From NCBI RefSeq assembly GCF_009727055.1, contig NC_052357.1:21448166-21512165 (forward strand): DNA of 64,000 nt, in the 5' to 3' direction. The stretch is from Benincasa hispida (taxonomy: Eukaryota > Streptophyta > Magnoliopsida > Cucurbitales > Cucurbitaceae). Shown piece after piece: positions 12,652-23,679 of this stretch; within the stretch, counting starts at the first letter, position 1, and every line of letters begins with the position of its first letter. The translations under genes and the position numbers were made by a program. The notes beneath the pieces were generated by a model. The model saw only the letters and a list, made by a program, of their open reading frames with translations. It was not told the origin of the DNA and did not search any database.

Positions 12652-12982
12652 TCTAAATGAATGATCAGGATCAAATCATTTGTAACACTTTACAACAACT
12701 GTAACATTTACAAAGCAGGTCGTATTTATAGTGTCACCAGGATAAGGTACCTAACCTACTACAGATCATTTAGGTTATCACTTAAACATGACCTACCTGT
12801 ATGTTTCTATACACATGTTTAAGCTATATAAGATAACCTTGATGTTAATTTATTGGTTTGTGGGTTAATGTTACTAAATGTCGAATAAAATACCTTATAT
12901 TTTAATAAATAAAAAAAATTGTTTGTACATTACAATTACAAACTATAGAACCTACGAGATTTAGGGCATCAACCCCAATATT

Positions 12983-13660
12983 TACAAGGTTTGAAATTGA
13001 AAAGTTTGATGGAAATGGTGATTTTTTTTCTATGGAAGGCCAAAATCAAAGCCATTTTCGGTTAGCAAAAGGCTCACAAGGCCTTTTTAAATTCATCAAC
13101 ACTTTCAGCCACCATCACAACATAATAAATAAAAGATATGAAGCTAGGAGCCTATGGTACCTTCGTTTTAAATCTTAGTGACAACATATTAGAACAAGTT
13201 TTAGACCAAGAGACAGCTTACAAGATATGGACTAAGTTGGAAGATTAGTTTTCCACAAAGGATATCTTCCAGACAAGATGTATCTAAGGGAGAAGTACTT
13301 CATATTCAAGATAGATTCATCAAGATCATCGACAAACAATCTTGATGAATTCAAAAAGATCATCTCTGAATTTAAGAACCTAGAGGAGAAATTGGGTGAT
13401 GATAATGAAGCCTATGTGCTTCGAAACTCCCTACTGAAATCTTATAAAGAAGTAAAGAATGCATTGAGATATGGAAGAGAGTCCATAATCACATATTCTA
13501 TCATTACAGCCTTGAGAACAAAGGAAATTAAGCTTCAATATGTGAAGAAGAATAATTTAATGGTGAAGGGAAACTCAAAGCCTAATCATTGGAAAAATGG
13601 AAACAATAACCTAATAAGGAAAATAAGCCTAAAATAGATGGTCAAATAAAAATATTGCAA
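12983..13660 (+). pseudogene. Copia-E gag (broken)
   Basis: Reading resumes after A2 with a gag start like FEIEKFDGNGDF. It continues through several stops into a 119-codon frame (13278-13637) with MYLREKYFIFKID, NLDEFKKIISEF and VKNALRYGRESI. These match the retrotransposon gag (UBN2-type) domain that precedes a zinc knuckle in Copia polyproteins. The knuckle region after 13640 is unreadable because of stops. The frame is interrupted upstream by A2 and downstream by LTR F, so no full gag can be made. Confidence 0.75.
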
Positions 13661-13684
13661 GAAAAAGGGCTAGGTAATCAATGA

Positions 13685-13894
13685 TTGCTTCATCCTAAGA
13701 GGAAGAATCAAGAGAAAGAAACGGAAGCTAAGGGAAAACAACCTGAAGCTTCAATTGTAAAAGGATCCTATGTGTATTCAGATGCATTGACCTCAACACA
13801 AGACAAAGCCAATCATATTAATTCCCTTGGAAAACATGATTGGGTCTTGGACTTCGGATGCACCTACCATATGCCTCCTATTAGACCTAGGTTC
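13685..13894 (+). pseudogene. Copia-E protease start (truncated)
   Basis: A short frame rich in Lys/Glu leads into WVLDFGCTYHM, matching the aspartic-protease active-site region of Copia elements (usually WILDSGCTYHM). The catalytic triad reads D-F-G instead of D-S-G, so it would be inactive. The frame stops at the start of LTR F. The rest of Copia-E pol is not seen in the window. Confidence 0.75.
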
Positions 13895-15390
13895 TGTTGG
13901 GATGTATGCCCTAAAGTCTCATAGTTAATATGTTATTTGGAATAATGGTTGATTATTTTATATATGCAATTATCCATTAAAGAAAGATCAAATGTTATTT
14001 TTATGAAACTTGAACAATATATGGTAGACATACAGGTGGATCATGATTAAGCAATAACCTATATGGTCTGTAGTATATGGATAAGATTGGGTGCCTTATC
14101 CTGGTGACACTACGAATATGACCAACTTTAGAGTTGTAAAGTGTTACAAACGATTTGATCCTAATAATTTATGTGGAGACATGCGAGTGAAAGTGTCATA
14201 TACAAAAAGTTTGTATAAGACTAGACCACAAAATGAATCATTTCTCTTTATGACACAATTGAGTGAAGAGATTAACATTTCATAAGATGACCATAGGTAA
14301 CTCGACCTCAATCCTGAGTGAATTATGAACTCCTATCTATGAGAGAAACCCTTTGATTTGTATGGGTGAGAATGAACCGACTCGCCAACTCAATAAGCCA
14401 ACCATTTTGGGGTTTGTCCGAGTAGGGAGCTGAGAACATAGCTATACAAGATGAAATTAACTCATTCTCATCTTTAGGGAAAGAGAAGAATTGCTCCCTT
14501 AAGTGTTGACTCAGAGTCTGAATATGGGACCCCTTCCTCTCACTAGCTCAAGAGGGTTTTGTTTATGGTAGAACAATAAATAAGTTGTTCATTAGAGGAT
14601 CAGTGAGACTTAAGAAGTTAAATGTAACTGCAAGGGTAAAATGGTAATTTTGTCACATTTTTAATTACGAGCAAGTCATGAAGAGTTGACTTACTGTTGA
14701 TTGATTATATTCGTGGACATAAAAATATATCTACAGTACAAAGAGTGCAGCTGTGGTCTTTAGTGGAGTGACTTGTAGATAATTAATGTTGATTAATTTA
14801 ATTAAGAAGTTTAATTAATTAATCTCGAATCATTGGAGTTTCTAATCTGTATGCTCATTAGGTCCCCTTGCTAGCTCACTAAGGATAAAACAAAAATAAT
14901 CTAATTTTCTATTAATTTGAATTGTTCAAATTAAATAAAGGAATAATTGTATGAGATACAATTAATATAATTTATATAGATATATTATGATATAAAGTTA
15001 ATTTTGAATGAGATTCAAAATTATACTTTATTTTATGAGAGAGATAAATATTTGAATAAAACATTATTTATGTGAATGAGATTCATGTAAAACTATATAT
15101 TAAATTTAGTATGAATTACATTCATATTACAACTATAGGTTATATGAGAGAAATAAATAGTTGAATAAAAATCAAATATTATCTATATGAATGAGATTCA
15201 TATAATACTATGTGTTAAAATTAATATGAATGAGATTAATATTAAAACTATAGGTTATATGAAAGAAGTAAATATTTGAATAAGATTCAAATATTATTTA
15301 TATGAATGAGATTCATATAAATCTCTAGGTTAAAATTGAGATTCGTATTAAAAACTGTCAAATTTAAAATTCATGGCAGTTATTTTCAGT
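13895..15390 (+). mobile_element. LTR of family F (3' end not resolved)
   Basis: It starts TGTTGGGATGTATGCCC directly after the Copia-E protease fragment. It is related in layout to LTRs A, B and C ('ggtggatcatgattaag', 'ctggtgacactacgaatatg', 'ggtccccttgctagctcac'). No PBS or coding region follows, so it is probably solo or truncated. The end is placed near 15390, where the character changes to the tgacaat-rich region. No matching duplication of the left flank ggttc was found. Internal repeats of about 117 bases ('actataggttatatga') lie at 15130-15330. Confidence 0.6.
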
Positions 15391-15394
15391 CATT

Positions 15395-17290
15395 GTATCG
15401 CCTATAAAGGTATGCGCATCAATGACAATTTTTGAAAAATGTCATAATTGGTCCTCTTAAGACAATAAATAATTGTCAACAATGAATATTTATCGATAAT
15501 TGATAGCTCTAAAAAAGAGCTAGTTTTATATCCATAACTCTACCATATTTGTATAACTCTTATGCATTAAATGTCTATTTTATAGGTAAATTCATCTCGA
15601 AGCTCTAATGAGTCACTTAAGTGAAAAATGAGTTGAATTTGTGTCAAAATGGAGTTTAGAATCAGCAAAACTGAAGAAGTCGCAAAAATTACTAAGATGC
15701 CACTCAATATAGAGCATCTGGCAAAGCAGACAACATCAAAACCGTAGCTCAATGCTACAATGTGATGCTTAAAAGCAATAGTATCAAATACAGGACAGCG
15801 TCGTAACGCTACCCTCGGCGTTGCAACGTTATGTAGATTAACGAAAATTCCAAGCTTTCGTGCGCGTGCCTCATTGCAAGCCAGCATCACAGCACCGTCG
15901 CAATCCTGCCCCAACGCTCGAGGTTTGGATCGATAAGAGCGTTGTAACGCTCAATGGAGAGTTGTGACGCTACAACCTAGATATAAAAAGAAAATTTCAG
16001 TTTTTGCACGAAAAAGAGACTTAGAGAATTTGAAAGCATTTTGAAGAATCTCTGCCAAAATTTCACCATTCTTTTAGCTATCTTTGTATTCTTTCATTCA
16101 ATTCCTGTAGTTCCTTTCGATTGATTGAGAAATCAATATCATGCAAGGCTATGTAAGCCTTAACTCTTGGGAAATAGTCAATTAGGATTAGTTCTCGAGA
16201 ATTTTGTAATCTTTCTTATGAATTTCATATTTCTTGGTTGATTCTTGTATGAATTTTAATAAAAATTAAGTGTGATGAATTGACGACTCAAATCTTTTAA
16301 TATCTTGCTTGCAAATTCTACTTTGCTACTTTGCATAATAGTAGATAAGTTGCAAAAATTAGATTTTTTTGTAATGAATAATGACTTTTTCTGAATTCTT
16401 GCATGAGTAGTCTAATTTAGAATCTTCTAATAAATCGATTTTAAGTTTAGGCTTTCCAACTTAAAGAATGTCACAACGAAGAAACCTTAGATTTTAATGA
16501 AAATTAGGATTAAACATGGTAATTGCTGTCAAGAAGTGTTTTTGTCTAATTTAGGGTTAATTGGAATGTAATTCTTGATTAACTAATTGGGCTATTAAAC
16601 ATTTTTTATTAGGACATGCAATTGTATAAATTTCATAATATTTTTGAATTCGATGATAGAACTACTCCTAATGACTATATTTCCCAAGAATCTTTTTATA
16701 GAGAATTTACAAGTATATGTCATGCTCAAATTTTGTATGTATCAAAATAATAAAAATCTACATTGTACCTTCTTTTAATTTCTTTTTATAGACCAGAACC
16801 TCCCATTTTTTCCAAGGAATTTGTTATTTAATTTAATTGGTCAATAGGTTTCCTGAGGTTCGACCTCGGATTTGTCGCTTATATTAGTAGTTAGTATAAG
16901 AAGTAGATTCGGTGAACTACAAATACTATATGTTTAGGTCAAGGGTTTATTAACGACGTAAATCCCACTTAACAATAATCATGAACTATCATTGTCAAAT
17001 ATATTATGATGGATCATTATTGTCATCTGTTGGCTCGAAATTGGGTATTTTCTTAAGCATTATGGGCATTGAAGACAATTATCAAAAGTAAAAAAAGAAT
17101 ATATAGTGACATTTTTTTCTTGTAAAAAATATATGAACTATGACACTTATTGTCAAAAATATTTGAACAATGACAATATTTTATGTCAGCAAATATTATA
17201 TCAGGACACATTTTTACTATCACATAATTTCATATTTATGACACTTTTATATTGTTAATAAAATACATATTTTGATAGTTTATTATTTCT
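15395..17290. mobile_element. Putative DNA-transposon subterminal region (split by LTR D2)
   Basis: Outside the LTR at 15501-16974 the sequence is filled with direct and inverted copies of tgacaatt/aattgtca and tgtcata words (15395-15500 and 16975-17290). This pattern is typical of CACTA-type subterminal regions. I could not find CACTA/TAGTG termini or a target duplication, so the class is a guess. Confidence 0.4.
15501..16974 (+). mobile_element. Solo LTR D2, Athila-like
   Basis: It starts TGATAGCTCTAAAAAAGAGC, which makes a 7-bp inverted repeat at the very 5' end, and ends ...ACTTAACA. A perfect five-base duplication, ataat, flanks it at 15496-15500 and 16975-16979. It is the same family as the 5' LTR of element D and solo LTR D3 (shared 'aactctaccat...ttgtataactcttatgcattaaatgtctattttataggtaaat'-type start). 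No internal domain. Confidence 0.85.
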
Positions 17291-18327
17291 TTGAAACTTG
17301 TAATTACACATGATTTTCATTATAGCAACAAATCTTATTTTAACAGAAAATCGATACAAACATAAATAAGAAACTTCATATATAGGATTAAATTTGATAA
17401 TGTTTTTACAAAGAAACTAAATATAAGGAACTATTGAATGTCCTCGACGGGACAAGTACAAACAAATAATAACTAAACTTGGTAATATTTTTTTTACAGT
17501 AAACTAAATACAATTAGGTATTGCCATGAGTAACTACGTTACAACAAGTTTTGTCACTAACCAAAACATCAATCACTTACTTGGTAGTTTCACCGCTTCA
17601 GTGGGTTCGTGCAAAGACTTAGTAAAAAACACAACATTCATATTAGAGTTCAACTCAAAGCATCAATGTCAACGATAATCACAACATTCATGTAAGTCTA
17701 ATTTGTGTCATTCGTAGAACAAAAGTTAAGGAATCTTTCAATCTACTAATACACATTAGATAACATGGGTGTTTCCAAACATATCAAACAACTGCTTGAC
17801 TAGTAATTACGTATTAAAGCGTAGATCACAATAAATCTACTTAGCTTTTTCACCTCTCCCCCTACACACATACACATGCACACACAAAACAAAGAAAATG
17901 TCTTAGTGATACTTTCAATTAACCAATTAAAAAGAGAAATAACTTATTTCCACAAAGTTTCTCACATGAGAAATAACTATAAACAATAACTTTTTTTTAA
18001 AAAAAAAAACTACCATCAACATAATGATAAAAAAAAACAAAAACAAAAATACACACACTTGCAACAAACTACACACATGACTAATATGAGCAACATCTTC
18101 AAAATCAGCAGTAAAAAAAGAAATTTACCTCTACCATTATAGAAATGGTGGAAGGAGAAGGATCTAGTCAGTGGCTTCATGATTGGAGCCAATAGTTCCA
18201 TCAACACCTACTTCCACAACCCTAATTGTTGATATTATGACTATATGTTTCTAATCAAACAAATTGGTAATCATCGATAGGAATCATAAAAAACCAAATG
18301 GAATTTGAAATCCATAAGATGAAAGTT
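17291..18327. other. Unassigned AT-rich region left of Copia-C
   Basis: Low-complexity C/A-rich top strand with words such as 'acacacatacacatgcacac' near 17866. No convincing frame; a 63-codon Phe/Leu/Cys-rich minus-strand frame at 18016-18207 is not called. It may be the interior of the same DNA transposon, or of the host element that Copia-C entered. Confidence 0.4.
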
Positions 18328-18521
18328 GTACCTGTTGAGTTTTATGCCCTAAAACTCATAGATAGTAGATGTAAATAATTGACTGTCACCAATAAAGAGT
18401 TATCGACGTTATTTCAATAAATGTTATTGATTGTGTTGTATTCTATTTTGTCTTAATAACCATAAATCAATTAAACTAACACCCTAGTCTATCTTATGGG
18501 TCTTAAATTGTATGTGGAGAC

Positions 18522-20627
18522 TGTTGGGATTGGTGTCCTAATTCTCCCGAAGTCTCGTAGTTTGTAAACATTGTACACATTGTTATGAATAAAATAAGAG
18601 TTATTTTATTTTTCATTTACTCATATCCAATACACAAAGATTCATGGTTATTGTAAGTAAAGTTAAACATATATATAAGATATACAAGTGGATCATGCCC
18701 TAAGTAATAACCTAAAAAGGTTTGTAATATAAGGATTAAGGAGGGATACCTGATCCCGGTGACACTACGGATATGACCCGCTTTATAGAGGTTTGCAAGT
18801 GTTGTGAATTACTACAAATGGTCTGATCCTGATTAATCATGTAGAGATATGCAAGCGGGGGTGTCCTATACAAAGAGTTTGTATAAAATCGAACCATGAG
18901 ATGACTAGCCTCTTTGTATAACACGTTGATACTTGAGACTTACATCTCAGCTAAACGACCATAGGTGACAAGACTTTAATCCTGAGTTTTAGAAACTCCT
19001 ACCTTTGAGGGCGTCCTTTGATTAGTATGGGTGAGAGTGGCCAGATTGCGAACTTAACAAGCCTACCTTTTAGGGGATTTGTCTGATTGGGGAGCTGGGA
19101 ACTCAGTTACACAAGATGGAATTCAATCCTTCCCTGAAGCAGGGGTAAGTAGATAGATTGCTCCCTTAAAGGCTGATTCTGGGTCTTAAACATAGTCACC
19201 ACATCTTTTCTTTGGAAGAGAGGACTCAGTCATAGTAGGACTATGACTTATGTTCATTAGAGGAATCAGTGGTACTTAATGAGTTAGATGTAACTATAGG
19301 GACAAAACGGTAAATTGGCCTAGATGTACATACGAGCGATTTGTGAAGGGTTATCACACTATTGATTGGTTGATATGGACACAAAACACAAAATATATCT
19401 GTAGTGAGGAGAGTGCAGCTGTCGGTCTTTAGTGGTATGCCCAACAGTTAACGGATGGTGGCTTCCGTGACTAAAGAGTTTAGTCAGCTATACACGTACT
19501 CTTGGAGCTTCAAGCTATAGGTTCATAAGGTCACCTTGGTAGCTCAATGGATTCAAGTTGAGAATCAGTTCGTGGGGTTGATTTGAAATGTTCAAATTGA
19601 CAAGAGGAAATTCAATTATGATTTATATTAAATATTATAATTGGTGTGATTGGTGTGATGTATGAGATACATCAAATGAAGGATTAATGTAAATATGATT
19701 TATATTAAATACTATAAAATAGAAAAATAACTATGGTTTATATGTTTCATCAGATGAAATATTAAAACTATAGGTTATAAATATAATATGGTAAGTTAGT
19801 TCTCATATTTATTTATAACAATGTTAATTATTTGATAATTATCTCTTTTTCTCTAATAACCAATTGAGTGGGAGGTTATTGGTGGTTTTATGGTAACTGT
19901 GAGATGAAAGGAAAAATGTTTTCCTAATTTGATAGAGTTGCTACTTTCGGAAAGAAAATCACGGTAAAGCTATCAAGTGAAAGTGTTTCACTAAGCGATA
20001 GCTAGTAGAGAGACTAAACGATCGTGGAGTTTAACTATACAATAGTTCACTCAGCTGATCGTAGTTAAACGATCGTGTGATATTGTCTATACGATAGGCT
20101 TCTATCTTCTACATGATCAAGCATATCGTTTGTACGATAGACAACATACGATCTCCCACTTGCTTGATCGTCTACACGATTGTTGTTCCCCCTGTCTCTT
20201 CCTCTAACCAAGCCCATACAGAACCCACAACTCTTGGATTCTCACATCGAGAATACCAAGGTAACCATTGTGGTGGTATCTTCACTCAACTCAATTGATT
20301 TCGAGGTTTTGGAGGCCATTCGTTGGGTTCGTGATTATCGTGGTCGTTGTGTTCGTGCTGGTGATCGTGTTGCATTGGTTGTTACGTTCGAGGGATTCGT
20401 TGCTATTCTTGGACGCATTGAACTGATCGAGGGAGTCATGAAGAATGTTTCTTCAAAGCTTTGCATACTCTATCCCTTGACTCTCTCTTAAACTATGCTG
20501 TAATTTTTTGTTGTGCATGACCTATTAGTTTTTGTTCTTGAACTGTAATTGTTGTTGTTCAATTTCGAATGGACTTTGGAACGATCCTTCCACTGCTCAT
20601 GAAAATCCTCATGTCTGATTTTCTTCA
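18522..20627 (+). repeat. 5' LTR of Copia-B
   Basis: 2106 bases from TGTTGGGATTGGTG to TTTTCTTCA, followed by two bases and the primer site. It contains the CGATCG-rich stretch at about 19960-20170. Short minus-strand frames in it (18736-18924, 19241-19444) recur in other LTR copies and are repeat shadows. Confidence 0.92.
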
Positions 20628-20629
20628 AT

Positions 20630-20640
20630 TGGTATCAGAG
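20630..20640 (+). promoter_or_regulatory. Primer-binding site of Copia-B (tRNA-iMet)
   Basis: TGGTATCAGAG, complementary to initiator tRNA-Met, two bases after the 5' LTR end. Confidence 0.93.
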
Positions 20641-23260
20641 AAAGGTTGTTCTAATATTCCAAATTACTCTTCTGTTTTGAACTTCTTTTACAGTCGTGTT
20701 AGGTTTTTTTGCATTGCGTTTAAATGTTAAATACGTTTGTGGATGGATGTTGGTGAATGTTTATGGGTTAATTGCTTATGTTTAAAGCTTTCTTTAAATT
20801 TTTAAAGTGTTAATTTGTAGGGGCCCCTACATTTTTGGGCATAATTAACAAGCAATAGAGTCTATAATTCAAAGTGATTGAGTTTGTTGAGTCGTTCGTG
20901 ATGAAGTTTTAGAGCATGGAGATGCGGATCTCAGCGAGGAAGAACACCAAGGGTGGTCGTATCGTGTAGCTAAGGTAAACGATCGTTGGGATTTGACTAA
21001 ACGATATTGTACAAATTTTCTGCGCGATCGTGTAGTATTTACTAAACAATCGTTTAGCTAATGCTAAATGATGGGGTAAAACGTTTACTCTATCGCGTAG
21101 CGTTGGTTGCTCGATCGCGTGGACGCTGGAGGTAAACGATCGAGTGGGAGTATTTGATGCTCATCGTTTAATAAAAGGTGCATGCTCTAAATAATTATGT
21201 AGTTAGCATTCTTCGTCGCATAGTTACTGACTACACGATCACCCGGTATGTGATACCTCGATTCAACGATCATTTAAACGATTGTGCTTGACCACATCGT
21301 TTTCATTTAGATGATTGTTTAAGGCTTGCGTTGTACATTGCGCGCTGCATGATCGCGTGTTTCATGCTTCATCGCATTGTAAAGGTACACGATTGTTGCT
21401 AAACGATCGTTTAGCTCAGGAAGCATTGGTAAACAATTGAGTAAAGCGTTTACTCTTTCATGTAGGCGATCAATCAGAGTTGGTACACGAGCAAAGGAGA
21501 CACGGACTTCGACCGGATAGTTCAAGACCCTGTTCGCCTGTTTGAACCAGAGACTCTTTGCTATTTGTAATAGTTAGCTTGTTTTGAGAATTTGAAGCAA
21601 ATTATCCAAGTTCATTAATTTTTGTTTAATGTACATGAGATGTATGTTGGTTTATATGCCATAGTGTATGACATATAGATTTAAACCCCACCTTAGGTTA
21701 TTCAATTATTCGTGCATCACGTATTATAAGTGTTATAATATGGCATGATGAAATTACAAGAGAGCATGCACATGCATCATGAAATATAAGAGTTATATTT
21801 ATGCATGCAGTAAGCAGATTCATGCATCATCTTTATATTATAAGCGTTATAGTATAAGGGTGAATGGAAGCATGTTTGCTTAGTTCGTTGCTATTTTGTA
21901 TAAGTGTTATATAAAAAGTAGCAATGAATGAACAATGCATGGAGCATGACACTTAGGCTAATTTGTAAACGTTATGAATGCCATATATGTGTTTGCTTCA
22001 CATGTGGTTGATTTTGGTTGGTTCCAGTTATAAGCATTATAATGGAAATTAGAGCTAAAATCAATAAGAAAGAGTTGCATGCGAACTTAGGCAAACTCAT
22101 GTTTTAAAAAGGTTTTAAAATTAGATTGAGATAGACCTAAGTTCAAGGTTCTAATACAATTAGATACCTAAGTTTTAATCTTTTAAATCAATTTAATAGG
22201 ATAAATTGATTGGCATAAAATATTAAAATTGTATTAAATCTATCTATAAGGGACCTTTTGTCTAAGGCTGGTTTCGTCAGCTTAAGTACCCCAGCCTAGA
22301 CAGAAACAGAACACCCCTACCTAAGAACCTACCTGTAAAGACGAATTAGATAGATTTTCACCTTAAAGAGTATTCGACAGTTGATCAAAGACTCCGTTAA
22401 AGAGTTTAATGGATGATGATAAAAAGTTGTTCAACTTTCCTAGGTAAAAGTTACATGGGCAAACCAAAAAAGTTACTTAGTTAAAATTTTTAGCCGTGGT
22501 TTTTCTAAGTAAACACGTTTCTCCCTGAATGTTCACGCTGTGAGATTCATGCTTGGCCTCGTGGTGCCCTGGGAGCATCCCCCTTCAGATAGTGTTTTCA
22601 TGAGTCAATATCAAGATGGACGGAGAGAGTATTTATAGTAAGTTGGTGAAGGGTGTGTGTCAACATGTCCTGCGGTCTCCTTCATTGGTTCACACCGTGA
22701 GATCATTCTTGCACTTCCTCGTGGCGCCCTGGGAGCGTCTCCCTTCGGATCGGTTTTGTGCAGTTGGTCAATATCGAGGTGAACTCCAGAAATGGATAGG
22801 GTCACTTTAGTTTTTGCCCCAATCGGATTTGTTCCCTTCAGATTGGCTGCTTGTGGCAGAACTCTAGGGCCTATAATGACGGGTCACACTTACGGGAAAT
22901 TGTAAGTAAGTTAATGATTTCTTAACCGAATCAATGATGGTTAGTCGTTATAGGAACAAAAGTTGTTCTGGTATTAATGGCTGGTTGAGAATGTCTCAAT
23001 TTAGAGGATGGATAAATTACCACCCTTCGGCGGATTTTTTTCCTAAACCTTTGAAGCATCATTGCGAAACTAGATGTCACACGGGGTTCATTTGAGTTTT
23101 ACTAAACCGCATTAGATATTGTATGTTTTCAACGAATATTTGCTTAAAATATAACATAGGTCAATGTGTTTGTTTTTTCAGCAACATGCTTGATCTTTCG
23201 TTAAATGCCTCTAGTTTGACCGATTTCATACAATAGAAAGGGTATGTTAAAACATATTTC
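20641..23260 (+). other. Untranslated leader of Copia-B
   Basis: 2.6 kb between primer site and gag without a convincing frame, unusually long for a Copia element. It holds five exact CGATCG words (20980-21409), a six-member array of TATAA-nnn-TTATA hairpins (21724-22042) and a two-copy direct repeat of 157-base period (from 22531 and 22688). The last two features recur in the Copia-C leader. Confidence 0.75.
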
Positions 23261-23660
23261 ATGGTAAACGACCTCGAATTTTTCATGGTTGAGGAGTATC
23301 CTCAAGTCCCAACCCTTGATGCATTGCGAAATGTTCGTAATGGATATGAGGTGTGGATGAAAGCTAATTCATTGGCTCGACTTCACATTTTGGCTAGCAT
23401 ACCTGATGTTTTGGCCAAAAGGGTTGAGAACATGGTCATTGCACGTGAGATCATGGACTCGTTGCAAGAATTGTTTGAACGCCAGTTCTTACCTTTCGAG
23501 CATAGAGGAATGGATGTCAAAGACACTAGTAGTGTTAGTTCCCAAGTTAACTTTCAGGAATAGAAAGCAAGTGTTGCTGACTCTATTACAGTTCATCGAC
23601 GAGAAGTATTCTCTAAAATGGAACTTGGAGCTTATTTAGGTTCTGATACTGATCCCACTA
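23261..23660 (+). pseudogene. Copia-B gag fragment
   Basis: A 100-codon frame with PQVPTLDALRNVRNGYEVW and ARLHILASIPDVLAKR, matching the start of the gag domain typical of cucurbit Copia elements. It then jumps to an unrelated Ser-rich end. The middle of gag (helical core and zinc knuckle present in Copia-C at about 34081-34500) is missing, so an internal deletion removed most of it. Confidence 0.8.
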
Positions 23661-23679
23661 CTCTCCAAAAGAGGAGAAT

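Larger units (their letters stand above)
8881..12977 (-). mobile_element. Solo LTR A2 (minus strand), split by LTR A1
   Basis: Read on the minus strand, the LTR starts at 12977 with TGGGGTTGATGCCCTAAATC and runs to 12652. It then resumes at 10480 and ends near 8881. A perfect five-base target duplication flanks it: atatt at 8876-8880 and at 12978-12982. It lies between the leader and gag of Copia-E, so it inserted there. No internal domain remains, so it is a solo LTR. About 1.9 kb belongs to A2 itself. The exact 3' terminus (ends in CATG rather than CA) is uncertain by about a dozen bases. Confidence 0.75.

Noticed and set aside
15567..15914. 115-codon minus-strand frame inside LTR D2
   Set aside because: Lies within a solo LTR and is not kept in the other LTR-D copies.
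18736..18924. Recurring minus-strand frames in LTR-B copies (also 19241-19444, 27121-27360)
   Set aside because: They recur because the LTR recurs; frame ends differ and no protein family is recognised.
20180..20491. 103-codon frame at the end of LTR B (homologue at 28565-28777)
   Set aside because: Conserved only as LTR sequence; the 3' LTR copy is truncated by a stop. No motif.
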